Below the pieces are notes generated by a model. It searched no databases, was not told where the DNA came from, and worked only from the letters and a program-made list of their open reading frames with translations. From assembly GCA_021769025.1 (NCBI GenBank), contig JAETTS010000192.1, positions 1-5,640 on the forward strand: a stretch of DNA of 5,640 nucleotides. The letters run 5' to 3'. This document shows, in pieces, positions 5,418-5,640 of the stretch. Position 1 is the stretch's first letter. Every line of letters begins with the position of its first letter. A program made the position numbers and the translations under genes. Origin of the DNA: Enterocloster bolteae. Its GTDB lineage: Bacteria; Bacillota_A; Clostridia; Lachnospirales; Lachnospiraceae.

Positions 5418-5640
5418 GTGCCACGTAAAGGACATACTCAGAAAAGAGACGTATTGGCAGACCCGATCTACAACAATAAGGTTGTAACCAAGTTGATCAA
5501 TAATATCATGCTGGATGGAAAAAAGGGTGTTGCCCAGAAGATCGTTTACGGCGCATTTGAACGTGTCGCAGAGAAGACCGGCAAGGACGCTGTAGAAGTT
5601 TTTGAAGAAGCAATGAACAATATTATGCCTGTATTGGAAG
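5418..5640 (+). CDS. rpsG: 30S ribosomal protein S7, N-terminal part (3' truncated by window end)
   Basis: From GTG 5418 the frame stays open to the window edge, giving 74 complete codons of a protein that is usually about 156 residues. The sequence [10 protein letters not shown], then [44 protein letters not shown] and NNIMPVLE, follows bacterial S7 closely. S7 is a primary binder of the 3' major domain of 16S rRNA and nucleates assembly of the 30S head. It follows rpsL on the same strand, as in the str operon, where fusA and tuf commonly come next; those would lie beyond the window. GTG as initiator is unusual among ribosomal protein genes, which favour ATG, but the strong ribosome site and the conserved N-terminus leave little doubt. 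Confidence 0.98.
   Translation, partial: MPRKGHTQKRDVLADPIYNNKVVTKLINNIMLDGKKGVAQKIVYGAFERVAEKTGKDAVEVFEEAMNNIMPVLE

Noticed and set aside
5010..5435. Minus-strand open frame across rpsL and the spacer
   Set aside because: It lies mostly antisense to S12, has no family resemblance, and is explained by codon bias of the ribosomal gene.

Overview
The window looks like chromosomal DNA from a low-to-mid GC Gram-positive bacterium of the class Clostridia, most likely a Lachnospiraceae member. Evidence for this is strong AGGAGG-type ribosome binding sites, a textbook sigma-A promoter, an S12 protein of the Firmicutes type (it opens [11 protein letters not shown] and carries the 'KGYNS' insert), and secreted surface proteins of kinds common in gut Clostridia. 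All recognisable genes lie on the + strand. The species assignment is an inference, because no search could be run.

Bases 1-3116 hold a dlt-like acyl-transfer cassette. It consists of the 3' end of an adenylate-forming ligase (A10 motif with the catalytic Lys), a 77-residue carrier protein overlapping it by ATGA, a 530-residue MBOAT membrane O-acyltransferase, and a membrane-anchored SGNH/DltD-like protein. By analogy with DltA/C/B/D, the ligase would load an activated acyl or aminoacyl group onto the carrier. The MBOAT protein would then pass it across or at the membrane to a cell-surface polymer, with the SGNH protein acting outside. The gene order (A-C-B-D) differs from the classical dltABCD order. 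The SGNH protein has Cys where the nucleophilic Ser is expected. The true substrate, D-alanine or another acyl group, cannot be read from the sequence.

Bases 3175-4666 hold two exported proteins: a lipoprotein with a probable internally duplicated domain, and a secreted transglutaminase-like protein with degenerate aromatic cell-wall-binding repeats. They follow the cassette at short distances on the same strand and may be co-transcribed with it, although the 58-base gap before the lipoprotein leaves this open.

Bases 4667-5640 begin the str ribosomal operon. A GC-rich hairpin abuts a perfect TTGACA-N17-TATAAT promoter, followed by an approximately 80-base leader, rpsL (S12), a 160-base spacer, and the first 74 codons of rpsG (S7), which starts with GTG. 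The window therefore joins an envelope-modification locus directly to a core translation operon. No tRNA, rRNA, CRISPR array, insertion sequence or phage gene was seen. No clearly new multi-gene system is evident. The most unusual features are the Cys-type SGNH protein and the architecture of the cassette.
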